7,836 nt of DNA, from contig JAHJOS010000201.1 of assembly GCA_018820005.1 (NCBI GenBank), positions 1 to 7,836 of the forward strand. Direction: 5' to 3'. Of the stretch, positions 1 through 5,972 are shown in pieces. The notes below the pieces were generated by a model. The model saw only the letters and a list, made by a program, of their open reading frames with translations. It ran no database searches and had not been told where the DNA came from. The translations under genes were made by a program, and so were the position numbers. Numbering within the stretch: position 1 is the stretch's first letter; every line of letters starts with the position of its first letter. Origin of the DNA: Alphaproteobacteria bacterium (GTDB lineage: Bacteria; Pseudomonadota; Alphaproteobacteria; Rhizobiales; Devosiaceae).

Positions 1-2445
1 ATCAATCTTGTGGCGCTTGGCCTCGCTGCGGAACTCGGCGAGCTTGTCGGTATTGCCCATGTCCAACGTCATCGACGCGGCGAGGAACTCGTGCGGGTAA
101 TGCGCCTTGAGATAGGCGGTCTGGTAGCTGACCAGTGCATAGGTGGCGGCGTGGCTCTTGTTGAAGCCATAGTTGGCGAACTTGGCCAGGAGGTCAAAGA
201 TTGTATCGGCCTGGCCCTGCTTGAGCCCGTGCCGGATGGCGCCCTCGCGGAAACGCTCGCGCTGCGCATCCATCTCGGCCTTGATCTTCTTGCCCATGGC
301 GCGGCGCAGCATATCGGCTTCGCCCAGCGAATAGCCGCTCAGCAGCTGGGCGATCTGCATCACCTGCTCCTGATAGACGATGATGCCATAGGTTTCGTCG
401 AGGACCTTGGAGAGGTCCTTGTGCGGATATTCCACCTCCTCGCGCCCGTGCTTGCGGTCGCAGAACAGGGGAATATTGTCCATCGGGCCCGGGCGGTAGA
501 GCGCCACGATGGCGATGATGTCCTCGAACCGGTCCGGCTTCATGTCGAGCAGCGCCCGGCGCATGCCCGCGCCCTCAACCTGGAACACGCCAAAGGTGTC
601 GCCACGCGCGTAGAGGTCATAGGTCGGCTTGTCGTTGATCGGGATATCCTCGATCCGGAAGCTGCCGCCGTCCAGATTGACCATGTTGACGGCATATTGC
701 ACCGTCGTCAGCGTCTTGAGGCCCAAAAAGTCGAACTTGACCAGGCCCGCCGCCTCGCTCCACTTCATATTGTACTGGCACACCGGCATGTCCGAACGCG
801 GATCGCGGTAGAGCGGCGCCAGATCCTGCAGCGGCCGATCACCGATGATGATGCCAGCGGCATGGGTGGAGGCGTGGCGGAACAGGCCCTCGAGGTTTTT
901 GGCAATGGCCACGAGATCGGCCACCGTCTCGTCCTCGTCGGCCATGGCCTTGAACTCGGGCACCTCGTTCATGGTGCGCTCGATCGACCAGGGGTCGGCC
1001 GGATTGGCCGGCACCATCTTGCAGATGCGGTCAACCTGGCCATAGGGCATCTGCAGCACGCGGCCGACGTCGCGCAGCACGGCGCGCGCCTGCAGCGTTC
1101 CGAAGGTGATGATCTGGCTGACCTGCTCGGTGCCGTATTTCCGCTGCACATAGCGGATCACCTCTTCGCGCCGGTCCTGGCAGAAGTCGATGTCAAAGTC
1201 GGGCATCGAGACGCGTTCCGGATTGAGGAAGCGCTCGAACAGCAGATTGTAGGCCAGCGGGTCCAGATCGGTAATGGTGGTGGCATAGGCCACCAGCGAG
1301 CCCGCGCCCGAGCCACGGCCCGGCCCCACCGGAATGCCCTGCGACTTGGACCAGCGGATAAAGTCAGCCACGATCAGGAAATAGCCGGGGAACTTCATCG
1401 AGGCGATGATGCCCAGCTCGAATTCCAGCCGCTCCCAATATTCCTCGGCCGTCTTGCCCGGCGCCGGGCCGGGATTGGCCAGGCGATTGCGCAGCCCCTC
1501 CTCCGCCATGGCGCGCAGTGCATCTGCCTCGGCGGCGACAGCATCGTCTTCGCTCAAGTCGGGCGCCGCAGCGAACTTGGGCAGGATGGGCTTGCGGGTC
1601 AGCGGGCGATAGGAAATGCGCTGGGCGATCTCGACCGATGAGGCCAGCGCCTCGGGCAGATCGGAAAACAGCGACGCCATTTCGGCGCGGGTCTTGAAAT
1701 AATACTGATCGTTGAGCTTGCGCCGCTCGGTCTGGGCCAGCACGGTGCCGCCGGCAATCGCCAGCAGCGCGTCATGCGCCTCAAATTCCTTGGCCGATTT
1801 GAAGAAGGGCTCATTGGTCGCCACCAGCGGAATGCCCTTGCGATAGGCATAATCAACCAGCCGCGGCTCCACCGCGGCTTCCTGCACCCGGCCATGCCGC
1901 TGCAACTCGATATAGAAGCGATCGCCAAACAACGCCGCCAAGCGGTCGAGCCGCTTGATGGCGTTGGCGTCCTGCCCCTGGGCAAAGGCCATGTCGATGG
2001 CGCCCTCGGGCCCGCCGCTTAGGCAGATCAGGCCTTCGAGCCGCTCCCGGGTCAGCCAGTCCAGCTGCGCCCGTGCCGTGCCGCCATCGCCCTCGATATA
2101 GGACTGCGAGACGAGGCGCGACAGATTGGCAAAGCCGGTTTCGCTCTGGGCCAGCAGCACGACGCTGGACTTGCCCGACCATGCAACATGGCCGCGTTCG
2201 CTGACCCGCTCTTCGGCCGCAGCAAAATCAATCGCCAGCTCCACCCCGACCAGCGGCTGGATGCCCTTTTTGCTGGCCTTTTCGGAGAATTCCAGCGCCC
2301 CGAACAGATTGCCGGTATCGGCAATGCCCAGCGCCGGCTGCGCATCGGCACCAGCCAGCTTGAGGATCGTCTCAAGCTGCAGCGCCCCCTCAAGCAGGGA
2401 ATAGGCGGAATGGACGTGAAGATGGATAAAACCGGGGCCTGTCAT
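1..2445 (-). CDS. dnaE: DNA polymerase III subunit alpha (DnaE1), 5' 815 codons, runs off the window
   Basis: Catalytic subunit of the chromosomal replicase, which polymerises DNA in the cytoplasm with the epsilon proofreader and the beta clamp. The frame is open from ATG at 2445 to base 1. An in-frame TAA lies four codons before this ATG, so the start is fixed, and AAAGG about 9 bases upstream serves as ribosome binding site. Visible motifs: N-terminal PHP domain beginning HLHVHS (residues 8-13); GPGRGSGAGS (374-383); PDFDIDF (415-421), whose D418 and D420 match the E. coli catalytic D401 and D403; KFDFLG with D572, which matches D555 with identical 152-residue spacing; YGFNKSH (759-765). 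The PHP site looks degenerate: residues 42-45 read ADTG, where active PHP enzymes have a DH pair, so PHP proofreading is unlikely (inference). The tau-binding and OB-fold C-terminus lies outside the window. The motifs fit replicative DnaE1. Confidence 0.98.
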   Translation of the reverse strand, partial: MTGPGFIHLHVHSAYSLLEGALQLETILKLAGADAQPALGIADTGNLFGALEFSEKASKKGIQPLVGVELAIDFAAAEERVSERGHVAWSGKSSVVLLAQSETGFANLSRLVSQSYIEGDGGTARAQLDWLTRERLEGLICLSGGPEGAIDMAFAQGQDANAIKRLDRLAALFGDRFYIELQRHGRVQEAAVEPRLVDYAYRKGIPLVATNEPFFKSAKEFEAHDALLAIAGGTVLAQTERRKLNDQYYFKTRAEMASLFSDLPEALASSVEIAQRISYRPLTRKPILPKFAAAPDLSEDDAVAAEADALRAMAEEGLRNRLANPGPAPGKTAEEYWERLEFELGIIASMKFPGYFLIVADFIRWSKSQGIPVGPGRGSGAGSLVAYATTITDLDPLAYNLLFERFLNPERVSMPDFDIDFCQDRREEVIRYVQRKYGTEQVSQIITFGTLQARAVLRDVGRVLQMPYGQVDRICKMVPANPADPWSIERTMNEVPEFKAMADEDETVADLVAIAKNLEGLFRHASTHAAGIIIGDRPLQDLAPLYRDPRSDMPVCQYNMKWSEAAGLVKFDFLGLKTLTTVQYAVNMVNLDGGSFRIEDIPINDKPTYDLYARGDTFGVFQVEGAGMRRALLDMKPDRFEDIIAIVALYRPGPMDNIPLFCDRKHGREEVEYPHKDLSKVLDETYGIIVYQEQVMQIAQLLSGYSLGEADMLRRAMGKKIKAEMDAQRERFREGAIRHGLKQGQADTIFDLLAKFANYGFNKSHAATYALVSYQTAYLKAHYPHEFLAASMTLDMGNTDKLAEFRSEAKRHKID

Positions 2446-2476
2446 GATGAACCTTTATGACCGGGTCGGGGCAATG

Positions 2477-2506
2477 ATCATACCGTCCCGACGCCGCAAT
2501 CCACAA
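2477..2506 (-). promoter_or_regulatory. candidate sigma-70-type promoter for dnaE
   Basis: Reading the minus strand, TTGTGG (2506-2501) is followed after 18 bases by TATGAT (2482-2477). The -10 matches the consensus at 5 of 6 bases, the -35 at only 3 of 6. Transcription would start near 2470 and leave a leader of about 25 bases before the dnaE ATG. dnaE could instead, or also, be read from the stronger promoter upstream of the 32-aa ORF. Confidence 0.35.
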
Positions 2507-2583
2507 CCGCGCATGCACCGCTCGCTAAAGCGTGTCCGGCAAGACCCGAACCGGTGCCCATTGCTGGTCAAGATACATCAGGG

Positions 2584-2682
2584 TCACACGAGTCGGGTCA
2601 GCACATCCATCCAGGTCAGCGACCCGACGGTGAAGGCGCCCAGCGTGACGAATGCGGCGAAGTCCTTGATGAAAGTGAGCAT
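2584..2682 (-). CDS. 32-aa single-helix membrane peptide, function unknown
   Basis: The ORF starts at ATG 2682 and ends in TGA. The peptide begins MLTFIKDFAAF, and a hydrophobic stretch covering residues 8-24 could form one membrane helix, followed by LTWMDVLTRLV. The start at 2682 is preferred because GGGAG lies 6 bases upstream. An ATG two codons earlier (2688) would touch that GGGAG, so it cannot use it. The frame stays open upstream to 2808, but that extension crosses the promoter and does not look like protein. The gene sits 138 bases upstream of dnaE on the same strand, with no clear terminator between, so the two may be co-transcribed. I do not recognise a named family. A good promoter, ribosome binding site and membrane-like composition support a real gene, but its small size keeps confidence moderate. 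Confidence 0.6.
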   Translation of the reverse strand: MLTFIKDFAAFVTLGAFTVGSLTWMDVLTRLV

Positions 2683-2709
2683 CTGCATCTCCCGTGTTGC
2701 TATAATGTT

Positions 2710-2738
2710 CTTATAAGTTCGCCTTTCGTTCCTGTCCA
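2710..2738 (-). promoter_or_regulatory. sigma-70-type promoter for the 32-aa membrane peptide (possibly also dnaE)
   Basis: On the minus strand, TGGACA (2738-2733) and TATAAG (2715-2710) each match the consensus at 5 of 6 bases and are separated by exactly 17 bases. The start would fall near 2702, about 20 bases before the ATG at 2682. This is the best promoter match in the window. Confidence 0.65.
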
Positions 2739-2776
2739 GTGTGACCAACGGGAACAGCGGGGATTGGCCTTGATTG

Positions 2777-2794
2777 GTTAGCAGACTGTTAGCA
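2777..2794 (+). repeat. tandem GTTAGCA direct repeat, 11-base period
   Basis: GTTAGCA occurs at 2777-2783 and again at 2788-2794, close to one helical turn apart, in the intergenic region between the divergent 32-aa ORF and the DUF1275 gene. TTGGCC occurs three times around it (2764-2769, 2801-2806, 2815-2820), the second copy inside the palindrome TTGGCCAA. This could be a regulator site, but repeats this short can arise by chance. Confidence 0.3.
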
Positions 2795-2815
2795 TTTGCA
2801 TTGGCCAACCGCGCT

Positions 2816-2846
2816 TGGCCCTTGCCCCCGCCCCCGCAAGGGGCCA
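2816..2846 (+). repeat. long GC-rich inverted repeat upstream of the DUF1275 gene
   Basis: TGGCCCTTGC (2816-2825) pairs with GCAAGGGGCCA (2836-2846), giving 10 base pairs with a single bulged G and a C-rich 10-base loop. Neither side carries a T-run, so it is not a standard terminator. It would lie in the 5' leader if the DUF1275 transcript starts near the direct repeats. I could not find a convincing plus-strand promoter. Confidence 0.45.
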
Positions 2847-2906
2847 GTTTCCAAGCCAGTGCCCGCCCGAGTCTGATCCCATGCCCGCCCTGCCAGAATT
2901 GTCACC

Positions 2907-3560
2907 ATGACGCCAACACCACAACTCAGCCTGGGCCTGCTGCTGACGGCCTCCGCCGGCTTTGCGGATGTAGTCAGTTTCATCGAGTTGGGCGGCCATT
3001 TCACCTCCTTTGTCAGCGGCAATACCACCCAGCTGGGCGATGCGCTGACGCTGGGCAATTGGGGCGTCGCCCGGCTGACCGCGTCGTTGGTATCGCTGTT
3101 TTTCCTCGGGAGCGTGCTGGGCTCGCTGGCTGCCATCAAGGCGGGGCCGCGCTGGGGCTCGGCCGCAGTCACAGCCATGGTGCTGGCCAGCTTTGCCGTC
3201 ACCCTGCTGCTGTCGGGCCTGGGCGTGCCGGCCGGCCAGTTCATGCTGATCCTGGCCGCTGGCGCCGGCGCGCAGAACGCCATCCTGCCCTCGACCGGCT
3301 CGGTGCGACTGGGCATCACATTTGTGACCGGCACCCTGTTTGCCGCCGGCCAGGACCTTGCCCGCGCGTTGGCCAAACAGGCCCCGCCCTGGCGCTGGGC
3401 GCAGCACCTGCTGGTCTGGGCCTCGCTGCTCACCGGCGGCATGCTGGGCGGCCTCGGCTATGCCCTGCTCGGCATCTATGCCCTATTGGTCCCGGCGCTG
3501 GTCTATCTGGGATTTTTGGTGGCGTTTCTCGCGCGGCGACCGGGCAAGGTCATGGCGTAA
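2907..3560 (+). CDS. DUF1275 (YoaK-family) integral membrane protein
   Basis: A 217-aa polytopic inner-membrane protein of the DUF1275/YoaK family, whose biochemical role is not established. Family signatures are GFADVVSF (residues 18-25) leading into a glycine-rich segment, SGNTTQLG (37-44), GAQNA (121-125) and TFVTGTL (138-144). Hydrophobic stretches near residues 8-25, 57-77, 85-105, 110-126, 167-190 and 192-209 suggest about six membrane segments. ATG 2907 is chosen because the family's conserved region begins shortly after it. The ribosome binding site is weak, and the ATG overlaps the stop of a possible 9-codon upstream ORF (2881-2910, ATGA overlap). This is the only confident plus-strand gene. 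It is divergent from the 32-aa ORF and convergent with the DUF2798 gene. Confidence 0.9.
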   Translation: MTPTPQLSLGLLLTASAGFADVVSFIELGGHFTSFVSGNTTQLGDALTLGNWGVARLTASLVSLFFLGSVLGSLAAIKAGPRWGSAAVTAMVLASFAVTLLLSGLGVPAGQFMLILAAGAGAQNAILPSTGSVRLGITFVTGTLFAAGQDLARALAKQAPPWRWAQHLLVWASLLTGGMLGGLGYALLGIYALLVPALVYLGFLVAFLARRPGKVMA

Positions 3561-3612
3561 CGCACCGTCATCACTATTCCTTTTGGGTGACGGCGGGGCA
3601 TACGCGCGTTCC

Positions 3613-3642
3613 AAAAGAAAAAGGCCGGGACACTCCCAGCCT
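3613..3642 (-). terminator. rho-independent terminator of the DUF2798 gene
   Basis: On the minus strand AGGCTGGGA (3642-3634), loop GTG, TCCCGGCCT (3630-3622) forms a 9-position stem with one mismatch, followed by TTTTTCTTTT (3621-3613). It lies about 65 bases past the DUF2798 stop. In the plus direction only a weak TTT follows the hairpin, so it would serve the DUF1275 gene poorly. A separate inverted repeat, CCGTCA (3565-3570) with TGACGG further on, lies just past the DUF1275 stop but lacks a T-run. Confidence 0.8.
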
Positions 3643-3707
3643 CTCAGATCTTTGGCCACGGGCACCAGCAAGGGTAGTGTCAATCCAGCCCAAAGGTAAC
3701 CGCAGCG

Positions 3708-3929
3708 TTACGCACGGCGCGGCGGCGCGACCATGAAGGCAAGTTTGAACGCCAGCGGATTGACGAACTGGCTGACCACGAAGGCAATCGGCCACGCCGT
3801 GATGAACGAGATCGGCCAATGGGCTACGAAAGCGGGGCCCGCATTGATGAACCCCATAATGCCGCTCATGATCAAGGCCATGAAAAAGCTGATGAATACG
3901 CCTAGGGCGAGTTGGGTGGTCTTGCGCAT
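3708..3929 (-). CDS. DUF2798 small membrane protein
   Basis: A 73-aa protein matching the DUF2798 pattern: two predicted membrane helices, a first one (about residues 8-27) containing FFMALIMSGIMGF, and a second (about 41-60) with the AWPIAF motif typical of the family, ending in a short basic tail. Its function is unknown. ATG 3929 has GGAG 8 bases upstream. Longer in-frame extension is not supported: the 166-aa minus-strand reading from 4074 is in another frame. The gene has its own terminator (3613-3642). Its ribosome binding site is embedded in an inverted repeat (3933-3961), and a foldable block lies further upstream, so post-transcriptional control is plausible (inference). Confidence 0.85.
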   Translation of the reverse strand: MRKTTQLALGVFISFFMALIMSGIMGFINAGPAFVAHWPISFITAWPIAFVVSQFVNPLAFKLAFMVAPPRRA

Positions 3930-3932
3930 GAA

Positions 3933-3961
3933 GTCTCCATTCCGAGCTGACTGACGGAGAC
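3933..3961 (-). promoter_or_regulatory. hairpin that can sequester the DUF2798 ribosome binding site
   Basis: In the minus-strand transcript GTCTCC (3961-3956) is perfectly complementary to GGAGAC (3938-3933), with a 17-base loop. GGAG in the 3' arm is the Shine-Dalgarno sequence, three bases after which comes the start codon. Pairing would mask it. The stem is only 6 bp, which fits a switchable rather than a permanent structure. The sequence shows the complementarity; the regulatory role is inference. Confidence 0.45.
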
Positions 3962-4002
3962 CATTCCCACGTCAACACCAGCCCCATAAAACAAGGGTTG
4001 AT

Positions 4003-4066
4003 GCCGGTGGGACGCAGCACGCTGCGACGAATCCCTGCACTGCAGGGGACCGGGATACCAACCGGC
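4003..4066 (-). other. block able to fold as a three-way junction, possible cis-regulatory RNA or sRNA
   Basis: Three nested complementarities are visible. P1 is GCCGGT-GG (4003-4010) with CC-A-ACCGGC (4058-4066), 8 bp with one bulged A. P2 is CGCAGC-AC-GCTGCG (4013-4026). P3 is CCCTGCA-C-TGCAGGG (4033-4047). Alternative pairings compete: ATCCC (4031-4035) can pair with GGGAT (4052-4056), and GGGA (4009-4012) with TCCC (4032-4035). It lies about 75 bases upstream of the DUF2798 ATG in the leader direction, and I recognise no known riboswitch in it. The strand is assigned from the downstream gene only. Alternatives are a free-standing small RNA, a repeat element or DNA operators. Confidence 0.4.
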
Positions 4067-4341
4067 GACTTCATTTCGGCGTTGGTGATTTAGTTGAAGC
4101 CAGGCGACAGCGCAACCGGGGCACGCGAATGGCTGGGCTGCGCAGAAATCGCTTACGAAGACGCGCGTTTTGCTAGCAAGCGGTTGTGGCCAATAGTCGA
4201 CGGCCCAGCAATGTCATGATCAGAACGGAAATCAGGTCTGGCGACAGCTCGCGAACCCGTTTCAGCCACAAAGCAATATCTGGCGAAAACCCATAACCGG
4301 ACGTACATGACGGCAGCCAAGCCATTCGCCTCTATGCGCCA
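4067..4341. other. intergenic stretch downstream of the ECF sigma gene
   Basis: No confident gene, RNA gene or terminator with T-run is seen here. It contains short palindromes, including TTGCTAGCAA (4170-4179), and a doubtful 50-codon minus-strand ORF (4173-4325). Base composition is visibly less GC-rich than the flanking genes. The end of the sigma operon transcript is not marked by a recognisable hairpin. Confidence 0.5.
4173..4325 (-). CDS. doubtful 50-aa ORF downstream of the ECF sigma gene
   Basis: ATG 4325 to TAG gives 50 residues, beginning 16 bases after the sigma gene stop. AGAGG lies only three bases before the ATG, closer than ideal. The middle, SPDIALWLKRVRELSPDL, looks like plausible protein, and the RVRELSPDL phrase loosely recalls response-regulator receiver domains, but no aspartate phosphorylation site or full fold is present. 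Third codon positions are less GC-rich than in the neighbours. It may be a chance ORF or the remnant of a decayed gene. Confidence 0.2.
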   Translation of the reverse strand: MAWLPSCTSGYGFSPDIALWLKRVRELSPDLISVLIMTLLGRRLLATTAC

Positions 4342-5580
4342 TCAGTCGAGCCCCTTGGCTAATGAAATCTGAAGATGGGCCCTAACCGCCGGATCTTCGG
4401 TCAACCCGACAGCTTTGCGCAATGCTGCGTCCGTTAACGGGGTCTGTCCATCTCGCAGCTGAAGCAGATGGGCGCGAGCGGCCCAATAGGGTTGGTATGC
4501 CGCAACACGTTCATCGGCCATTGAGTCAAGCACGCTCAGACCCTGCGCCGGTCCTTGTGCGCCCGCCAGGGCCACAGCGTAACCGACGCGGTTGCCAATG
4601 GTCGGCGCAAAGTGCAGCAGACCCGTATGGAGCGCGACCAATGGCTGGCGCATGTCCTGGCCAGTTCGGCGCGATTGCACCATCGCGGACTGTATGGCCG
4701 CCTCAAGCTGGAAACGTCCAGGCGATTGCAGTCGTCCCGCGTTGCCCAGCATTTGTTCGGCAGCGGCGATCATCGGGCCGTCCCAACGCTTGGTATCCTG
4801 ATCGGCAAAGGGGACGTAGCGGCCATCCACACGACGCGCCGCGATCCGGGACTGGCAATACAGCATAAGCGAGAGCAGTCCATGCGCCTCAGCGTCCTGT
4901 GGCGCAGCGTGGACTAGGACGGTGGCCAGCCAGATGGCCTCCTGGCTCAAACCGCGGCGGGTGGCGTCATCGCTGGCGATACTGTCCCAGCCCTGCCCAT
5001 ATGCGGCATAGATGGCTTCGCTGACACTTGCGCTGCGTTGTGGCAGGTCCTCGATCTCAGGCAGTTGGAAACCGAGGCCAATATCGCGGATGCGCGATTT
5101 TGCGCGGCTTAGGCGGCGGCCCATCGTATCGGGGGAGACAAGGAAGGAAGACGCGATGCGCTCAGCACTGAGACCCAGCACGGTCTGCAGCATGAGCGGC
5201 GCATGCATCGTTGTATCTATGGCCGGATGGGCGCAGGCAAACATCAGTTCCAGTCGCTTGTCGGGCAGCACGGCGATGTCCTCGGGATGATCGGGCGTGG
5301 TCACCAGCAGGGACCGCAATCCATCGCTGCGCACCTTGCTGGAACGCGAGGCGTCCGTCAGACGCCGACGCGCCGCCACCAACAACCAGGCATCAGGATG
5401 ATCGGGCACGCCGGTGACCGGCCAAGTTTCGAGCGCCCTGGCAAATGCTTCGCCCAGGGCATCTTCCACGGCAGCTACGTCGCGCCAGGATCGCACCAGA
5501 TAGGCGACAAGCCGCCCATAGGACTGGCGGGCTGCGTGTTCTGCAGCCCGCCGCGCCGGGTCGTGATCGGAGACGGCCAC
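4342..5580 (-). CDS. ECF42-type RNA polymerase sigma factor with C-terminal DUF6596/TPR-like extension
   Basis: A 412-aa sigma-70 family factor that would direct RNA polymerase to a dedicated promoter set. Region 2 covers about residues 15-80 (DALGEAF at 40-46, AWLLVAARRRL at 64-74). Region 4 covers about 123-166 with the helix-turn-helix RIASSFLVSPDTMGRRLSRA. The DUF6596 domain is about 187-275 (LLSLMLYCQSRIAAR), followed by a helical TPR-like tail to the C-terminus. This length and architecture, plus adjacent DGPF genes, are the hallmarks of group ECF42, where the tail rather than an anti-sigma factor is thought to control activity. The start is GTG at 5580, ten bases after the YCII stop; the ribosome binding site is weak, suggesting translational coupling. 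No anti-sigma gene is visible. Confidence 0.93.
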   Translation of the reverse strand: MAVSDHDPARRAAEHAARQSYGRLVAYLVRSWRDVAAVEDALGEAFARALETWPVTGVPDHPDAWLLVAARRRLTDASRSSKVRSDGLRSLLVTTPDHPEDIAVLPDKRLELMFACAHPAIDTTMHAPLMLQTVLGLSAERIASSFLVSPDTMGRRLSRAKSRIRDIGLGFQLPEIEDLPQRSASVSEAIYAAYGQGWDSIASDDATRRGLSQEAIWLATVLVHAAPQDAEAHGLLSLMLYCQSRIAARRVDGRYVPFADQDTKRWDGPMIAAAEQMLGNAGRLQSPGRFQLEAAIQSAMVQSRRTGQDMRQPLVALHTGLLHFAPTIGNRVGYAVALAGAQGPAQGLSVLDSMADERVAAYQPYWAARAHLLQLRDGQTPLTDAALRKAVGLTEDPAVRAHLQISLAKGLD

Positions 5581-5590
5581 CCTGGTCGTC

Positions 5591-5950
5591 TCAGGATTGC
5601 AGCGGCGGCAGGACCGGGCGCAGCTCGGTCGAGCCGTCTGTCAGATTAGGGCTACGCGCCGCCCAAGCCAGGGCTGCATCGAGATCGGGAACATCGATGA
5701 CAAAATAGCCACCCAGTTGTTCCTTGGTGGCCGCAACCGGACCGTCCTGCACCTGCCTTTCACCATTGGCCAGGCGCACGGTGGTTGCCGCCGACGGCGG
5801 CAGCAGACCATCACCCTTGACCACAATGCCCGCCTCATACATGGCGCCGATATAGGCGTTCCAAGCGCCCCAATAGGCGCCAGCCTCCGTCGGGCTTTCC
5901 CGCTTGGCGCATTCCGTTTCGGTCTCATAGAACATCATCATGTACTGCAT
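5591..5950 (-). CDS. YCII-related (DGPF domain) cytoplasmic protein
   Basis: A 119-aa protein starting MQYMMMFYETE, the usual opening strand of the YCII/DGPF family (PF03795-type, ferredoxin-like fold). It has WGAWNAYIGAMYEAG (residues about 28-42), a DGP motif in VQDGPVAATKEQLGGYF, and the closing pattern LAWAARSPN...ELRPVL. Length is normal for single-domain members. ATG 5950 has an excellent AAGGAGG 6 bases upstream; the frame extends further upstream, but that part overlaps the previous gene in another frame and is not coding. It sits between the exported paralogue (22-base gap) and the sigma gene (10-base gap). Family members are linked to ECF sigma genes, but their biochemical role is unresolved. 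Confidence 0.92.
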   Translation of the reverse strand: MQYMMMFYETETECAKRESPTEAGAYWGAWNAYIGAMYEAGIVVKGDGLLPPSAATTVRLANGERQVQDGPVAATKEQLGGYFVIDVPDLDAALAWAARSPNLTDGSTELRPVLPPLQS

Positions 5951-5956
5951 GGTCGT

Positions 5957-5963
5957 CCTCCTT
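5957..5963 (-). promoter_or_regulatory. strong ribosome binding site of the cytoplasmic YCII gene
   Basis: AAGGAGG on the minus strand, 6 bases before ATG 5950. It fixes that start over the longer open frame reaching 6148, and contrasts with the weak site before the sigma gene, suggesting far more YCII protein than sigma factor from the same message (inference). Confidence 0.8.
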
Positions 5964-5972
5964 CGCTCCAGT

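Noticed and set aside
10..1641. 543-codon open frame on the plus strand
   Set aside because: It lies exactly antisense to dnaE codons with clear polymerase motifs. Long antisense frames are usual in GC-rich coding DNA, and the translation resembles no family I know.
2701..2706. Perfect TATAAT on the plus strand
   Set aside because: No -35-like sequence lies 16-18 bases upstream and it is 200 bases from the DUF1275 start; the overlapping minus-strand promoter is better.
2778..3442. Two minus-strand frames of 209 and 217 codons opposite DUF1275
   Set aside because: They are antisense shadows with low-complexity composition and no recognisable domain.
2774..3736. 320-codon plus-strand frame overlapping the DUF1275 gene
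   Set aside because: It is a shifted frame of the DUF1275 gene; the 2907-3560 frame has the family motifs and membrane segments.
3574..4074. 166-codon minus-strand frame covering DUF2798 and its leader
   Set aside because: It is out of frame with DUF2798, runs through the terminator hairpin and has no ribosome binding site or domain.
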